Assembly (NCBI GenBank): GCA_037975125.1 | Contig: CM075858.1 | Location: 70,766,042-70,830,041, forward strand | Direction of reading: 5' to 3' | Source: Latrodectus hesperus | Lineage: Eukaryota > Arthropoda > Arachnida > Araneae > Theridiidae | DNA length: 64,000 nucleotides | Shown here: positions 16,183 through 30,344 of the stretch, one piece after another | Position numbering within the stretch: position 1 is the stretch's first letter | Layout of the letters: every line of letters starts with the position of its first letter | The notes under the pieces: model-generated | The model's database searches: none | What the model was told of the DNA's origin: nothing | The model's input: only the letters and a program-made list of their open reading frames with translations | Program-made: the position numbers and the translations under genes

Positions 16183-17724
16183 AACTTGAAAATTGAATAT
16201 TGTTAAAATACGAAATCTGTATTATTATTCTATCGCAAGCTATTATTGAGAATGTTGCTTTTTTAATCTGTAAAGCAACATGAAGAAATTAAATTTGTTG
16301 TATATTTTGAAACATGTAAACAGCAAAGATATTTATACGTTAAACAATTAATTATGCGGTTGGCTTTTATAATAATTTAAACAAATCACTATTACTTTAT
16401 TAACATATTGGAAATTATGTAAATAAAATAGTCATAAGTATGTGTTTAAAATATTTTAAAATTAAGAATTTGTTTATTATAAGTATGTTAGGCTATTTCA
16501 CATATTTTAAGCTAATCAAATAGAAGTATTCATTGCAAATAAAAATATTTTCTTATAAATAGCATTTTTTCAGTTATTGTCTTATAACAAGTAATCAATA
16601 GAGGAAGAAGAAATTGTAATAAATGAATTCCTTATACACAAGACCCATTTCAATAATAAAGTTAATCAATTGTAATAAAAATATTCTGAATAGTTTATAG
16701 ACTTTTAGTATTAAATTTAGTAGATATAATAACAAATAACACATTAAACTAAAATTATTTTTGTCTGACATATGCAAACATCTAGGATTTAGAAATAAAA
16801 CCATTATTGAAACACAGTGTACCAAATAGGTGCTAGTTGTAAGCGAATATAAACATAATACATTTTTACAGTCTACACAGATATATAGTTTTTTATTTAA
16901 AAATTATTTTAAATAATGGCAACTTAGGAAAGAAAATATGCATTTCTGTAATTAATTTGTTTAATTATTTTTATTTTTTGTCATTTGAATACATAAATTT
17001 TAGTTTGTTCAGAAATAAATATCAACATTTTATGCTGAAAAAAACATTTTATTCTATTTATTTCCAGTAATTATCCAAAGCAAACACACAGTGGAGGAAT
17101 GTCTTCATATTATTTTATTTCATAATTCAACTCAAAATATTAACTAGCATTATAACATTTTTTCTCAAGTAAAAAAATTTATTTTTTGCTTCTCGTAATG
17201 AATATTCTTTTGTTTAGTTAAAGGCACTCAGTTTTATATAAATATTGAATGCTTTATTTCATGTAGATTAAAAATTAAAATATTTAAGAATTCGTGGTTT
17301 CGAGAAAGACAAAGCGACAAAAATCTGTAGAAAATTTGAAATAAACGAATTGCACAAAGATATCACTTTAGAAAAAAAATTTTAATATTTAAAATTAAAA
17401 TAAAGTAGATGCAAAAGTTGCTGACAATTTTCGTTTCATTATTAGCAAAGCATGCAACGCAATTCCTGAATAAGATACATTTAAAGTTACAAAATAGCAT
17501 AAAATATCTAAACTATTGATGACCAAAACATTCGATCTTTTACTTTAAAATAATATTTGTTAAAAACTAATTTTGAACATGAAGAAAATGTTGTTTGATT
17601 TAGAAAATTAAATTTGAAAATGGCATTAATATTGTGGTACTAAACACAAAGCTCTTTTAAACTAGATAATAATATCATACTTTTTAAATATTAATCTAAT
17701 TCTATTTCAGTATTCTATTTTGCT

Positions 17725-17965
17725 ACAAAGGTTGGGTAGATCACGGTGTCTTCCTCATATCCACGAGGAAATACTTCTTATTACTGACCCAGCCAAGGAT
17801 CTGCCATGGTTACTACTGGTAACAGGTGGAAGAAAATTAGATCGTTTTTGCAATGGCCCTCTATGGATGAGGAAAGGATAGTGCCAGTTCAGGTATCAAC
17901 CTCGTCATTTGACCATGGTACAAAATAACATGGCAACTGACTGCATTTGGGGACATTTTTGTTGA
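17725..17965 (+). mobile_element. Probable dispersed repeat, SINE-like
   Basis: An abrupt GC-richer island in AT-rich DNA. It carries GTGTCTTCCTCATATCCACG, ACCCAGCCAAGGATCTGCC and, at its right end, CCTCGTCATTTGACCATGG followed by TACAAAATAACATGGCAAC. The right-hand part resembles the 3' body of a dispersed repeat that I associate with spider genomes. No clear Pol III boxes were found, so the class is uncertain. Confidence 0.4.
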
Positions 17966-19193
17966 CGAAAATATGTAACTGGGAAATCATTGCAAAGGAA
18001 CTCAATCAAGCAAAAATATCAGTGGCAATAGGAAAACATTACTTGCATATTAAATTTATGTATTTCCAACTTCAAATTTCGAATTTTGTTATTTACTAAC
18101 CAAAAAGACTGCTTAAAGTCTGGATGATGATTTAGTTTTATAGCTTTTATTAAAGTAGTTTAGATGCTTAAATTATAGCTGGAATACCTGATAGTATAAA
18201 TAATTTCTGAATTAATATCTTAAATAATTAATTAATAACATCAACTATAATTCCTGTATTACAGAGTGAAATATTATAAAGCCCTTAAAAATATCCTGTT
18301 TTATATTAACTAATTATAATGTAAATTAGCTAATGTAAAAAAGTTATGATATTCATTACATAATTTATTTTCAATAAAGCTGAATGGAGCGAAAATGTTT
18401 CTTAAATGTACAAGTTTACAAAAACACATACACACACAAATGAATTCATTTCATCACTTAAATTAAAGCAAACTCCATCAAAAAATGTCTTGTTTAGAAA
18501 GTTTACGTTAAAAGTAAATTTTAATATTAGGAAAAAGATATATAAAATCAAACAGATTAAAATCAGATTATACAATAAGGAAAAACAGCTGTAATACCTA
18601 TTTACACAAGAATGATATTGAATTAAAAAATAATTAATGAATAAACCTTAGGAATGCATTTCAAAAATATGAGATGAGGTAGATATTTATAAGCAGTGGA
18701 TTACAAACTTTTACAACACTATTCATCTAGTAACAAACTCTGTCTATTAAATTAATACTTTAGCGCAGAGGACTAGAATAATAACGAGGTTGTCTCTTCA
18801 TAGAAGTGGTACAGACAGAAAATAACACAACCAATAGAAGCGTAGAGTAATTACATAATTCATCATTTGTCGTGAAGAGGGCGCAGCGATATATAGTTGT
18901 GGTTAAAATGTTGTTCCTAGAAAATTCTTTGCACAAAATACAAGCCACGAAAACATCTATTAAAATATTTCTTTAAATATTAAAATGAATAAAGTACTTT
19001 TATATCTTATAATATTTATTGTTGAATACTCTTTCTTTAATACTGCAATTAATGTTAATTAAATAGTATTTGTTTGGAATCCGATCGTACTTAAAATACT
19101 TAATCTAGTAAAATAATTCAGAAATATATTTCCATTTAATACTTCTACTATTTATATAAAACATAACTTTAATATTTTTACGAGAGTAATATT

Positions 19194-19325
<132 letters not shown>

Positions 19326-19395
19326 TATACAAGAGATAAGGAGCTTTCAAAAAAATTTCATTTTTATTTGCATTTAAATCAAATCTTTACTTCTT

Positions 19396-19509
19396 CAAAA
19401 CTGTATCTATAAATTTTTTTCTTTTATTTAGTATATGAATTTATTATTTATTGAAAAATGTATCTACAAAAATTTTCCTTTTATTTAGTATGTGAATTTA
19501 AAGTTTATT
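19396..19509. repeat. Tandem duplication, ~57 bp unit
   Basis: Two adjacent copies of a unit beginning AAAAYTGTATCTAYAAA and containing CTTTTATTTAGTATRTGAAT, at about 19396-19452 and 19453-19509. They differ at a modest number of positions. There is no associated gene. Confidence 0.65.
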
Positions 19510-20469
19510 AAAAAACAATCAGAATAATTAGGTCAGAATTATAATCAGAAAAATAGCAATTTATTTGGGCAGATTCCATTTTAGAAATTTAGTAGAGTTT
19601 TGTTAATTATACTTTGATATTAGTATTCACATGTTTTCTCCTCCAAAGATATAAGACGCTCACGCTAAACTTATTTTACAAGATAACCTTTACATATTAT
19701 GACTCTATTATTTATGGAATCAGAAAATATGTTTAGTTGCTGTGGTAAGTAAAAAATATTTAAACTAAGCAAACAGAAATCTAAAAGAAAGACTACTGGT
19801 ATAAAATGAATATCTTTATATGATAAAGTGTATATTAAAACTAGTACCTTGAATGATTAAATCAAAACTAAGAAAGATATTTATCTTTTGAATTCTCAGA
19901 ATTACTACTTATATAAAGGCAGTAAATGCAGCACTATAATGACTAATTACAAAATAAACTTCCAACTTTTCCCTATTGCAATTTGAGAACAAATTGCGTT
20001 ATATTTTTTCCTAAATATCAACAAATACAAGAAGCAAATTTGCAGTTAGGTGTTTTGTCGTTTGAAAATTTTACAATTTTTAATAATTTTATGAGCACTG
20101 TATTGATATTTTTCCATTTATGGAGTCGTGAAACAATAGACAACAAAATTCCTGGAAAATTAAAAATATATTCCCTCTATTAAAATGCAAAATTGTCAAC
20201 AAATGAAGAAATAATATTCTTTGGTAATTTTACACAGAATTCTAACAGGCTTGAATTTTCATTATTTCTGGATTGTTGATGCCGAGTTTTGCAGCTTGCA
20301 ACTTTTCATTTGTGCTTTTGCGACTCTCTTTTGCTTGCTATTGCTGCACCACCATACTTATCTTTATCTAGCCCAGAGTTGTGATTTACCAGTTAGAAGG
20401 AAACCGTTGGATGAAAGTCTTCAAAATTTAAAAGCAGGTATCTATCAGAAGACTTTAATTCTTTGACTT

Positions 20470-20650
20470 GCCATACCCCCGGATGTACCGTTACACTTTG
20501 AGTAAGTTGCAAATAAGGCCTAATTAACTTGTCCCAACTGCCTTTAGTGAATACAATGGATTAAGTTTAAACCGGGATTCAAGCTCACTACCTTTCATAG
20601 TGAACACGACAGGAACTTTTGATAAGCTGGAACTGAAAGTTAGAAATTTA
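20470..20650 (-). mobile_element. Possible tRNA-derived SINE fragment
   Basis: On the minus strand the sequence around 20575-20605 reads AGTGAGCTTGAATCCCGG, which resembles a tRNA TpsiC arm and B box. It is followed by a GC-richer body of about 100 bases ending near 20475 with CATCCGGGGGTATGGCAAG. No convincing A box was found, so this is tentative. Confidence 0.35.
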
Positions 20651-23600
20651 AAGTTAGAATTCTTTGGTGATTTGAAGAAAATAAGCTTGCCAATGGACCT
20701 CTTGAAACAGAAAATAAACTTGCTATTTAATTCAAACCACCTTCATTAAAAAATAGATTGCCAAATTAATTAAACAATTATCAATGAAGTCCTTGTATCC
20801 ACATAATATTAGTACTACGCAATTTTTTTGTTATTTGTTTAAGTAAAGAAAAATTTTACGCATTACTTATTAAAATAACTAGCTCCAAAAATTTTAATAA
20901 CTTCATATGCACACACAAATCTTATCACAAATTCTCCTTTACATATTAAAATATTACAAATTTGTACGAATATAAATGTTAGGTCAGATTAAATTTTTCT
21001 GTTAATATTCTTGACATAACAAAAACGAAGTTTAAAATTAATTTTAGGCATTAAAACTTAAATTATAATTAATAATTACATTTAAAAGAATATTTCTAAC
21101 ATACAGTGACGTATGAGTTAATATATTTAAAACAGTAAGATTTATAATTCCACCATTTAATGATAAATTTCTGTAAATTTAAAATCAAAATTTTTTTAAT
21201 TCTTAGCGATAATTAAACATAGATTCCTAACAGCAAAATTAATTTATAATTATAACTTAAAACTGAATTTGGTATGCAAATTCGGTAAAAAATTTTTAAT
21301 TTTAGAACTTTTGTAATCAACAAAATTTGTATTCAAAAATCTACATTTTCCATTTTTAAAAATCAAAATGTGCATTTGGTAAAAAAAAGGTACATGATTG
21401 ACCAATAAAAGTTTTTATAAGAAATTTTTTTAATGAAAATATTCTTAGACATTATTTAAATAAAATTGTTTTTTTTTCTTTTCAAATTGTCGTTAATGTT
21501 CAAATTGAAATTAGATTAAATTAGCATAAATATTAAATTACTTGCCTCTATCTATCTCTAGCTATTGGATTTTTTAAAAATTCAGAAAACTTTTTTGAAT
21601 CACACAGAGAAATGGGTCTAATTATCCTTCGTTTGCAAATAATGATCACAAGACTATATGATATATAATTTTCATTTGATTGCTTAGTGAAATTGCATTT
21701 CTAAGCATTTTTTCAGAGAAAATTCTGCTATAAAATATTTTCAAAAACATTTTCAATAAAAATTGGTCAAAATGTATTGCCATGTTTCTCATGAAAATTT
21801 ACAGAAACTTGAGTGTCATTTTAAAAAGAAGGAACTCATAATTAGGATTAGGATAATCAAACTTTTATTTAAATGTTGTCAACGTCAAGTGAGACTTTTT
21901 TTAATGACATTATCAACCATACCAATAGATACGTAAACAGAAAGCTCAATCATATCCATCAAAGTTTAATCAACAATCAATTCGAGTCTGGAGTTCCGGG
22001 GACTTTTCTCTCTTAAAAACATAGTAACTAATCACAAAGCCACGAATGAAAGTAGAATTTTAGTATTGCTCATGTAACATAAAAATTCATAGAATACATA
22101 AAAGTAAATTCAAATTTTTGTGCATTTATACACATAAATATGAGTCCTAGAATGTTTTTCACACTAAAGAAATTTCAAAGAACTGTAATCATTAAAATCA
22201 ATAACCAGTGACTTTCTTTCGGTAATATGCTACATAACATCCACTTTCTGATATTTATTTCAGGTTTAAAATAGAAAATGGCATAAAATTATAAACTTTG
22301 TAATTTGATGAATAAAATATAATGTAAATTTAAATATTTTATTCAGTAATTTAAAGATTACAAATTTCAGTATATCTATAATTCAGTAAGTTAGATAAGC
22401 TCTTCTATTTTATTTCATACATAATTTCTCTTAAATAGCAGTTTATAAAATCCAAAAATATATCAAATACTGACATACGAGAAAATAAATTCAAAATTAA
22501 TATTTAAATTACAGTATTTGTGTCTATTTAATGAATTTTTGATATTCACTTCTTCTAATGTGAATGAGAGAATTTTTATTGTTTTAAAGTATTTTTTAAT
22601 GCAAAATGAAAAACAAATTTGAGGGAAGAGCCTAATAATTAAATCAAAATATTTCTAAACGATGCAAAATATCATTAATTTCTCATGAGTTTTGGGGGAC
22701 TTATTTCCTTTTATGTATTTAATTTTTCATTTAATTTAAATTTTTTAGGAAAAAAATACATCCACAAAAATAGTAATATTTATGTGAAAAAAATGGTATT
22801 ACTTTCTTTAAAGTTTACAAAGAGACATTGCTGTTACTCATAAAATCCTGAATAAATGTGTTCTCACATTTTATCAAACTATAAGTTAAAATTTAACTGT
22901 TTGACATAAAATTACATATATTCAAGCAAAAAAAGTACATTTAGTTTCTTCTAGTTTTTAAAATCGAGGTATATTTTTTAATTTTTGCCTATCTAAGGAA
23001 TAAAACTGTATATAATTTATTAAATTATGATGAATATAAATAATTAAGTCAGCTTAGCCTTATAATTTATTGAATTCAATTAAAATTTTCTTCTTACAAG
23101 TGAAAGTGCAAAAAATACAAATATTTCTATAAAATAAATTCAAAATAAAATTTACATTTCTATGTTTTAAAAAAGAATCCGTCTAACACAAGCATCATAA
23201 GCATTCAATAAAATCGCTCGTGTGATTATGAAATAATTACAAAGGAAGATTTTCGTAACATGTTTTTACATAGTCACAAATATTTACATAACTTAATCAT
23301 CTAATATAACCCCTAAAAAATTTTAAATATTTTATTTAGTTAAAAGTAAAATAAATTGTATAAATATTTACTTTATGCTTAATTTACAATTATTTATTGA
23401 AGCAATTTTTTTTTAAAAATATAAAACTAAAAATATAGGTACAAACTTTTTGGTAAATATTGTCTTTAACTAGACAGTGACTAAACAAATTTACATTTTT
23501 AAAATTTAATATGGTTTAAAATTTTTATGTGGTGAGTAAAATATTCTCTTTAAGACCAAAAATAAAAAAACAAAATGAAAATGATAAATATCTAAAAAAA

Positions 23601-26084
23601 AAAATTATTCCTCGTAAAGTCATAATAAAGTAATATGAATAAATTGCAAAAATATGAATAGATTATATATATGAATAAATTATTAAAATATATGATTTCT
23701 GATTCTTTTATAAAACATTATGAGAAGGGCAGATGTTATACTTCATTTAAAATTTCCAGTATTTTTCTTTTAAAGGTACAATTTAATAAAAGAAATTATA
23801 TAAATTACTCAAATTAATGACTTCTGTACCAAATAAATATAATTTGATTAATTTTAATTATTTTCTATAATATTTACAGGCGTATTCTTAGGGAAGAATG
23901 ACAATCAATAGGTGCTTGATAAATTTAAAGGTAAAAGTTCTTGTGGGTCAAATTTATGGATTAACGGAGAGAATAAAAGTTATATAAGTGTACGTCAAAT
24001 ACGTTTAATGTGAAAATAACGTCATGATATGTTAATTTTTTACTCCTGGAATTATTAATATTTGAATATATTTCTCTCCGGTGAGAAATGCAAGATAAAT
24101 ATCCAAACTTTTTAAGTAGATTAGGATTTCTTTCAAAAATCAATGTTTTCAATGAAAATTATTTTTAAAAGAAAGTATATTAGGATGAATGCATATATTA
24201 AAGTATTAAAAATATTAAGAAATTTAAAATTAACTAATCATGATTAAAAAGAAATATTTATTTTTAAAACGAAAATGTCTTGTAGTTCTTGTGCAGAAAA
24301 TGTTTGAAAAATGTGCAATTTCCAACCATTCAGTAAATATATATTTTTCATAAATAATTGAGAAACTAATTAAAAGTAAAATTCTTTCAATTTTCCTTCA
24401 AATGACCATGCAACAGTTTATATTGTTGAAAAAGTAAGGAGAAATTTCGTAAATAAATTTTCATTTCAAAATAAATTATTATTTTTATATTCATAAAAAA
24501 TTTGTTTTTCAGAAAGTCTTTTTCATATGAAACTCTGAGCACATTCATTTCACTGTTTCTTTTTACACTTTTAGCACAGAATCAGTTATGCCTAAAATAT
24601 AGTTAAACATCAAAAGCTGCATAATAATGCAATTGAAAATTAGTGTAAGAATAATCTGCAATGAGTATACATCCCAATTTTATTTCAAAATATTTAATAT
24701 TTGCAATGAAACAATAAATATATTATCTAAATATATGCAATATTCAATTGATGACAATTTTTTTCACTGATGATTCAATATGTTCCATATATGTATACAG
24801 TATATTAAGCATTTCATTATTAATATTTGAGTAAAAAATATATTAATTTAAAAACAGAAAATTTCTCGGAAAAAATATATATCATAGACATATAAATAAG
24901 AAATGATTTAAAATTTTTAAAAATTATACCTGCTAATCTTACTCAATTCAATTTCATTTTTTTATTCATTTCTTAAAATAATTAATAAAAGAATCACAAT
25001 TAGATGATGAATATTTGAATATAGTTTGAAGGAAATAAAATAATTTTGCTTATAATAATATGAAAGGAGTAAGAATAATTGATGCTATTCAAGAAATATT
25101 GAGTTTTATTTGAAAAAAAAACTTAACACATTTACACATTTTATCAACAAAACATTACATTTTAAATTATTGGTCTAAAAATCCATACCTGTAAAATTTA
25201 ACTAATAAATTTTTATAGTAATAAAATTATTTCTGTGTAAGAAGATGCACACAATACTTTTCTGCAGTTAAATTATTCGCATTTTAATTGTAAAAATTTA
25301 CTTGGTTTTCTTTTGTGGTAATTGAAACAACAAACTATGAAAGAATGTTAGGATATATGTAAGATATTGTGGAAGAATATAAGGCAAAATTATCTTTTAG
25401 AAAAGTATATGTTGGCCAAAAAAGTTTATTTGTGATTAAAAATGAACTTAAGATTTCAGAGGATATTTTATATTTTAGTGATAGATTTACCATCCTAAAT
25501 CTCTAAAACTAAGATTTATTTTATTTTGTAAATCCCTTTCTCTTAAAAATTAAAAAAAAAAGCAATTTTGTAAGTTTACGAGGACAGTCCTTTTCAGGAT
25601 TATTTATTTTTTTCAATATAAATATAAACATTAATGTTATAAGATAAATATAAAATTCATGTTTTTTTATTTATTTATCATTAGAAATCAACTCGTTTTT
25701 CAGGATTCCTTACAAAAAATCCCTATATATATATTTAAAAGTTCCAAATTTTCTGCAACGAGTTTTAAAACGGTTCTAGAGTCACGCTATGATATCATTT
25801 ATCAAATCTGTCAATTCAAATATAAGTATCTAGTATGCTTATTTTAATGCTTCTTGAGCTGCATAATTTATTCTAAATTTTTCTTTAAACTATTCTTGGA
25901 AAATTTATAAATATTTTCTAATAAATTCATTTAATTTCAACTAGTAATATTTGGCTACCTTGATTGAGCATAATGGTTCATATTCAGGGCACAAAGATAA
26001 ATATCAGGATTAAATTACAGAAGCTGAATTAGGATTTATAAAATGAGTTTTTTCGTAATTTAGAAATATTTATCAATATATACA

Positions 26085-26381
<297 letters not shown>

Positions 26382-26739
26382 CTCTTTTATATATCTTTTT
26401 CGTTATGAGTATTCAAAAATTTAGATTGCTTTGCTTGAAATATATTTTTTTGATGAAGTTCAGTTTCTAGAGACGGAAAACCTTCGTTGAGTATATTAAC
26501 ACTAAAAACAAGGACAGCATTGCAATTAAAATCATAAAAGAATGGAACGTAAAAAATCAGTCTTATGCGCAATCAGTTAGAAGTAAAATAATACAGACAA
26601 ACAACTAGAAGGAGAGGCCCTGGTCTATACCTATATGTTATCATGTTTAGCCCAGTAACATAATACAAGAGGGCAAAGATGTTTTGGTTCAGTTGACATT
26701 TTTTGTTTACTACATGCAAAAATCTGGTATATACGGAAA

Positions 26740-28790
26740 AAAGCCAATTGAAATACTAAATAACAAGTAACTAAAAACCTATTTATCAATGATGCCAGCT
26801 TACTATTTTACCTTCCAAGCACTACACCCGGATATTTTGAACTTCTTCATCACAAATACATCATTAGGTATCACTGCCGACGTATTTAATGACTTCAGTT
26901 TATACCATCTACCTTTCATTAATACCAGTAAAACTTCTATCTCAAACACCTTAAAACAAACTCACTAGAATTCTATACGCAAATGTCTGTATAAAAAGAA
27001 GCTGGACTTTCCAAAAATTAATAATTCTTTGTATGCAGAAATAGCAGTTCGATCCCTTAATGAAGAAATAAATGAATAAATTTGTAATGAAGCTACGAAA
27101 ATGAAAAAAAATGTGTCGAAAACTATAACAAGCAAACCAAAAAAGCAATAGAAATAGGAAAAATTCAAGAAAAAACTCAACCCTATTTGCGAATCTAAAT
27201 TAATGGTCTAAAGAGAATCATTAGAAAAAAATCCAATAGCACAAAAATTTTTTCTGAGAACAGAAACTCACCATGCTCAAAACAAAAGACAAGTTCATCT
27301 GGAAAATTGCCACAAATTTTAATAACCAGACTCAAACTAGCAAATCTCTTCTTTGTAACAAAGATTTGGTCTTCACAGAAACTGAAACAGTTAATACGTT
27401 CACCGACAGCATGTAAAAGCAATTCACTTTAAATGATATAGACAGAAATTTATTATTTACTTGTTCTTATAAGAAATTCTAAATTGACACACAAGTTGAC
27501 ATTGAAGTAGAATAAATAACGATTCAAGATATCCTGGAAATCAAAATTTTAAAAATCAAAGAGTCATCTTATAGAAGACAACAAACCTAAAATAATAAAA
27601 GAGTTTTCAAAACAACTAACTAAAATCTTATATAAACGAAAACATTAAATTAAGCTATTTTTCTTCTCCTTGGAATGAAACAATAATAATAATGATTCCA
27701 AAACCCAAAAAGACCTTGCTATAACGAACAACTATCGGGCCGTCAGCCTATGCTTTACTTTAAGAAAAGTGTTTGAAAAGTCATATACAATAGCATTAAA
27801 TATTTTCTAGGAAAGCTTCCAAATTTATAGTTTGGATTTCGGAAAATCCTTAGCACCACGTTTTACATAATTAATATGCATACTTAAATTTATAGGAAGA
27901 GGCCTCGGGAAAAACGATGAAACAGTTTTCGTCATTTTTGCTTTTTTGCTGCGTCATTAAAGCTTTTGATAGGTTATGTCATGACGGTCTATTATGCAAA
28001 TTAATCATCTTAAATTTCAATAAAAAAATTACTAAAATAATTAAAAATTACCCATACATAAGAAATTTTTGCATCAGAACCATAACGCTTCCAAATACAA
28101 GCCAATTGTAGCCGGACTCCCTCAAAGCAGTATCCTAGGACCTATATTCTATTTTATACTGTAGACTTACCAGTTGACAGACTTGATTACAGCAACAAAA
28201 CAGCATACTCCGTAGATGACACGGGCAATATCTGTATGTCTAAGTCTATTAATCTTGTCGTTAAAAAAATGCAACAAAAACAAAATAATGCAGATGATTA
28301 TTGGACTAATCGGAAGATAGAAACTAATACTTAAAAATCATCTTTTAATAATTTAAAAAACAAAATCAAAATATGATCGAAAAACTGACCTTTACATGTC
28401 ATGTGATAAGGTCAACAGTTCCCAATACAGTATGTTTAGGACTCCCAAAAATTTAGAGTTCTCTTCAGATTAAGGGCAACTCATAGTATAGTACAGTGAA
28501 GTCAAAGTCAAAATAAATATACTTACGTAACATTACATTTCCATGATATAACGAATATTAACATAAGCAATCCTAGTTTAGAGCACGGCTGATCACGCAA
28601 GGATGTAATTTTAAAAAGATTTCAAAATAAGACTCTCAGGATCATGCTGTGAGCATCTTTTTATTTAAAGAACAAACCTATACATAATGATCTATAATTT
28701 TACACAGTAAAGAAACACGTGGCAAATCTTAGCATAAAATTTTCAATAAAAATACGAATTGTACAGAATCATTATTAAAGGAATATTTAA
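26740..28790 (+). pseudogene. Jockey-like LINE relic 1 (endonuclease end to RT end)
   Basis: With frame shifts the plus strand reads as ORF2 of a Jockey-type non-LTR retrotransposon, which encodes an endonuclease and a reverse transcriptase. In order: the end of the endonuclease (HPDILNFFITNTSLGITADV, near 26828), the linker (ending ...RTETHHAQ near 27260), and then RT. RT blocks are MIPKPKK near 27692, NNYRAVSLCFTLRKVFEK near 27727, IKAFDRLCHDGLLCKLI near 27957-28010, and TAYSVDDTGNI near 28203, where the catalytic YADD box has become SVDD. The thumb region (FQNKTLRIML near 28620) follows. The longest open piece is 27917-28111. Many stops and frameshifts make it non-functional. It is 5' truncated within the endonuclease. 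Confidence 0.85.
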
Positions 28791-29157
28791 CCGTGTAAAT
28801 AATAAAAAGATATCAAAAAAAGCCCCCATTGCAGCATATTATCTAAGCCAACGGTCACCAAATTTATTGATTTCACAGACAAGTAAATTCGTAGTTAAAA
28901 TTCCGTGGAAGTCGAATAAAGTTTTTTAAGTGTGCAATGGATTTAAGAAAAAATATGATCTAAATACACATAAAATATATCTAGTTAACAAAATGAAACA
29001 TTTAATTGTAAGCAAATAAGTAAATTGTAAATAATCATTTTTTATGTATCAAAGATTCCTGATAAAAAAATATTCATAACTCCTCAAATTAATCTCATAT
29101 ATATTCACGATCTCAGTATTAAATTTACAGTATAATCTTTCATTTCAAAAATTTATT

Positions 29158-29173
29158 GGCCTTTAAAAGGCCC
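29158..29173 (-). terminator. Histone-type 3' stem-loop of copy A
   Basis: On the minus strand GGGCCTTTTAAAGGCC lies 27 bases after the H4 stop position, where replication-dependent histone mRNAs carry their conserved 3' stem-loop. The canonical 6-bp pairing is imperfect here, although a shifted GGCCTT/AAGGCC stem can form. A purine-rich AAATGAAAGA at about 29135-29146 is in the position of the histone downstream element that binds U7 snRNA. Confidence 0.6.
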
Positions 29174-29200
29174 TTTTATGCTGGTGGTTACTCAACGTTT

Positions 29201-29508
29201 TCAACTTCCAAAACCGTAGAATGTACGTCCATGTCTCTTGAAAGCATGCACAATATCCATAACAAGGATGGTAGTTCGTTGCGCATGCATTGCGTAAATT
29301 AGTGCATAACAAAAAATTTTTTCTTATAATTATTTGAAAATAAACCTAATATCACTGAAAATCAGACTAGAGATGGGTGTAACACCAAATCTTTTAAACA
29401 CCTGATAAAACATTTATTTATTCATTGTACACTATTTCTCAAAGTTTTGAAATAACTCTTTGCGACATCTACTTGTAATCCCTCACCACCATTACCAGAG
29501 AATGACAT
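29201..29508 (-). pseudogene. Histone H4-like pseudogene, copy A
   Basis: Starting at 29508 the minus strand reads MSFSGNGGEGLQVDVAKSYF, a degraded match to the N-terminal tail of histone H4, and continues KTLRNSVQ to a stop. Frameshifts follow, but the C-terminal part is recognisable near 29201-29300, ending in an equivalent of H4's YGFGG (tyrosine replaced, GFGS, stop). Total length of 308 bases is close to the 312 expected for H4 with its stop. Canonical H4 packages DNA as H3-H4 tetramers; this copy cannot, given the early stop. It shares with copies B and C the residues F2, S3, an N/D at K5, E at K8 and aromatic residues at H18/R19 (mature H4 numbering), so these changes predate the duplications. 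Confidence 0.75.
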
Positions 29509-30344
29509 ATTTTTGCTTTCCTCAAAGAGTCATGAGTGAAAACAGGTATGAAATGTAAAATAGGTCACTGTCTTTTATTCTAGCTAATCAAAGTTAGTCA
29601 CACCTAAGCTTAACTTCCTCCTCCAATCATCTTTTAAGAAGTAACCCCTCACCCTCTCCTTCCATCCCATGACCTTCATGTTATCAACTCTTATAAATAC
29701 TTACCTTTGTATGTTTAAAAAAGTAATTTCCATATTGCATAGGTAATTTTTCTTATTTCATAACTGAAATCTATAAATGATATTTTAAAACTTGGGTTGT
29801 TTTGATTAAAATAGATCGTAGCTTAGTTGTTACATATTATCGTCATAAATTAGATTCCCGAGGTCAAACATTTTAATTTAGAATGCCTGGAAAAATTTAT
29901 AAAATTTACCCTTTTTCTGCCTAATATGGTAAAATGCATAAAGTTGTTATTCGGAAAAGAGTTTCAAAACTTGCAATATAAACTTCTACCATTAGTTTAT
30001 CGCAAAAGGATGCGTACCAACCCTAATACAACTGAGTGCTGTCTCCAAGCGCTTATTGAAATCCAAAGATAATTACAAATTACTTTCCATTCAAAAATTT
30101 TTATTTTTCAATGTTTTCCATATAATTTTAGAAAATTCAACCATAATTCTAAATATCACAATTCCTTTCCACAAATAAAAGAAATTTTGTACACAAAAAT
30201 TTATGCCCTTGTTCAAAAATATTTCTTACATATAGAATACAATATAAGCACTCCCACTTAATGCGGCATTTCAAAATTTCAGTTATAGGTTTTGTTTGAC
30301 AGCAATAATTATTTATTTATATTATAAATATAAGTTAATATGAG

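Larger units (their letters stand above)
29050..30340 (-). repeat. H4-containing duplicated block, copy A
   Basis: This block shares sequence with 35020-35815 (copy B) and 36365-37380 (copy C), including the histone H4-like sequence and several hundred bases of its upstream flank. Shared landmarks are TCCTGATAAAAAAAT at the left, the histone stem-loop, the H4-like frame, AGTAACCCCTCACCCTCT, and far upstream ATTGAAATCCAAAGATAATT and AATATAAGCACTCCCA. The extent of similarity outside the gene shows duplication of genomic DNA. Copy A is the most diverged of the three. Confidence 0.75.

Noticed and set aside
20221..20466. 81-codon plus-strand hydrophobic frame
   Set aside because: It could suggest a membrane peptide, but it lacks an ATG at its stated start, has no recognisable family and adjoins a SINE-like segment.
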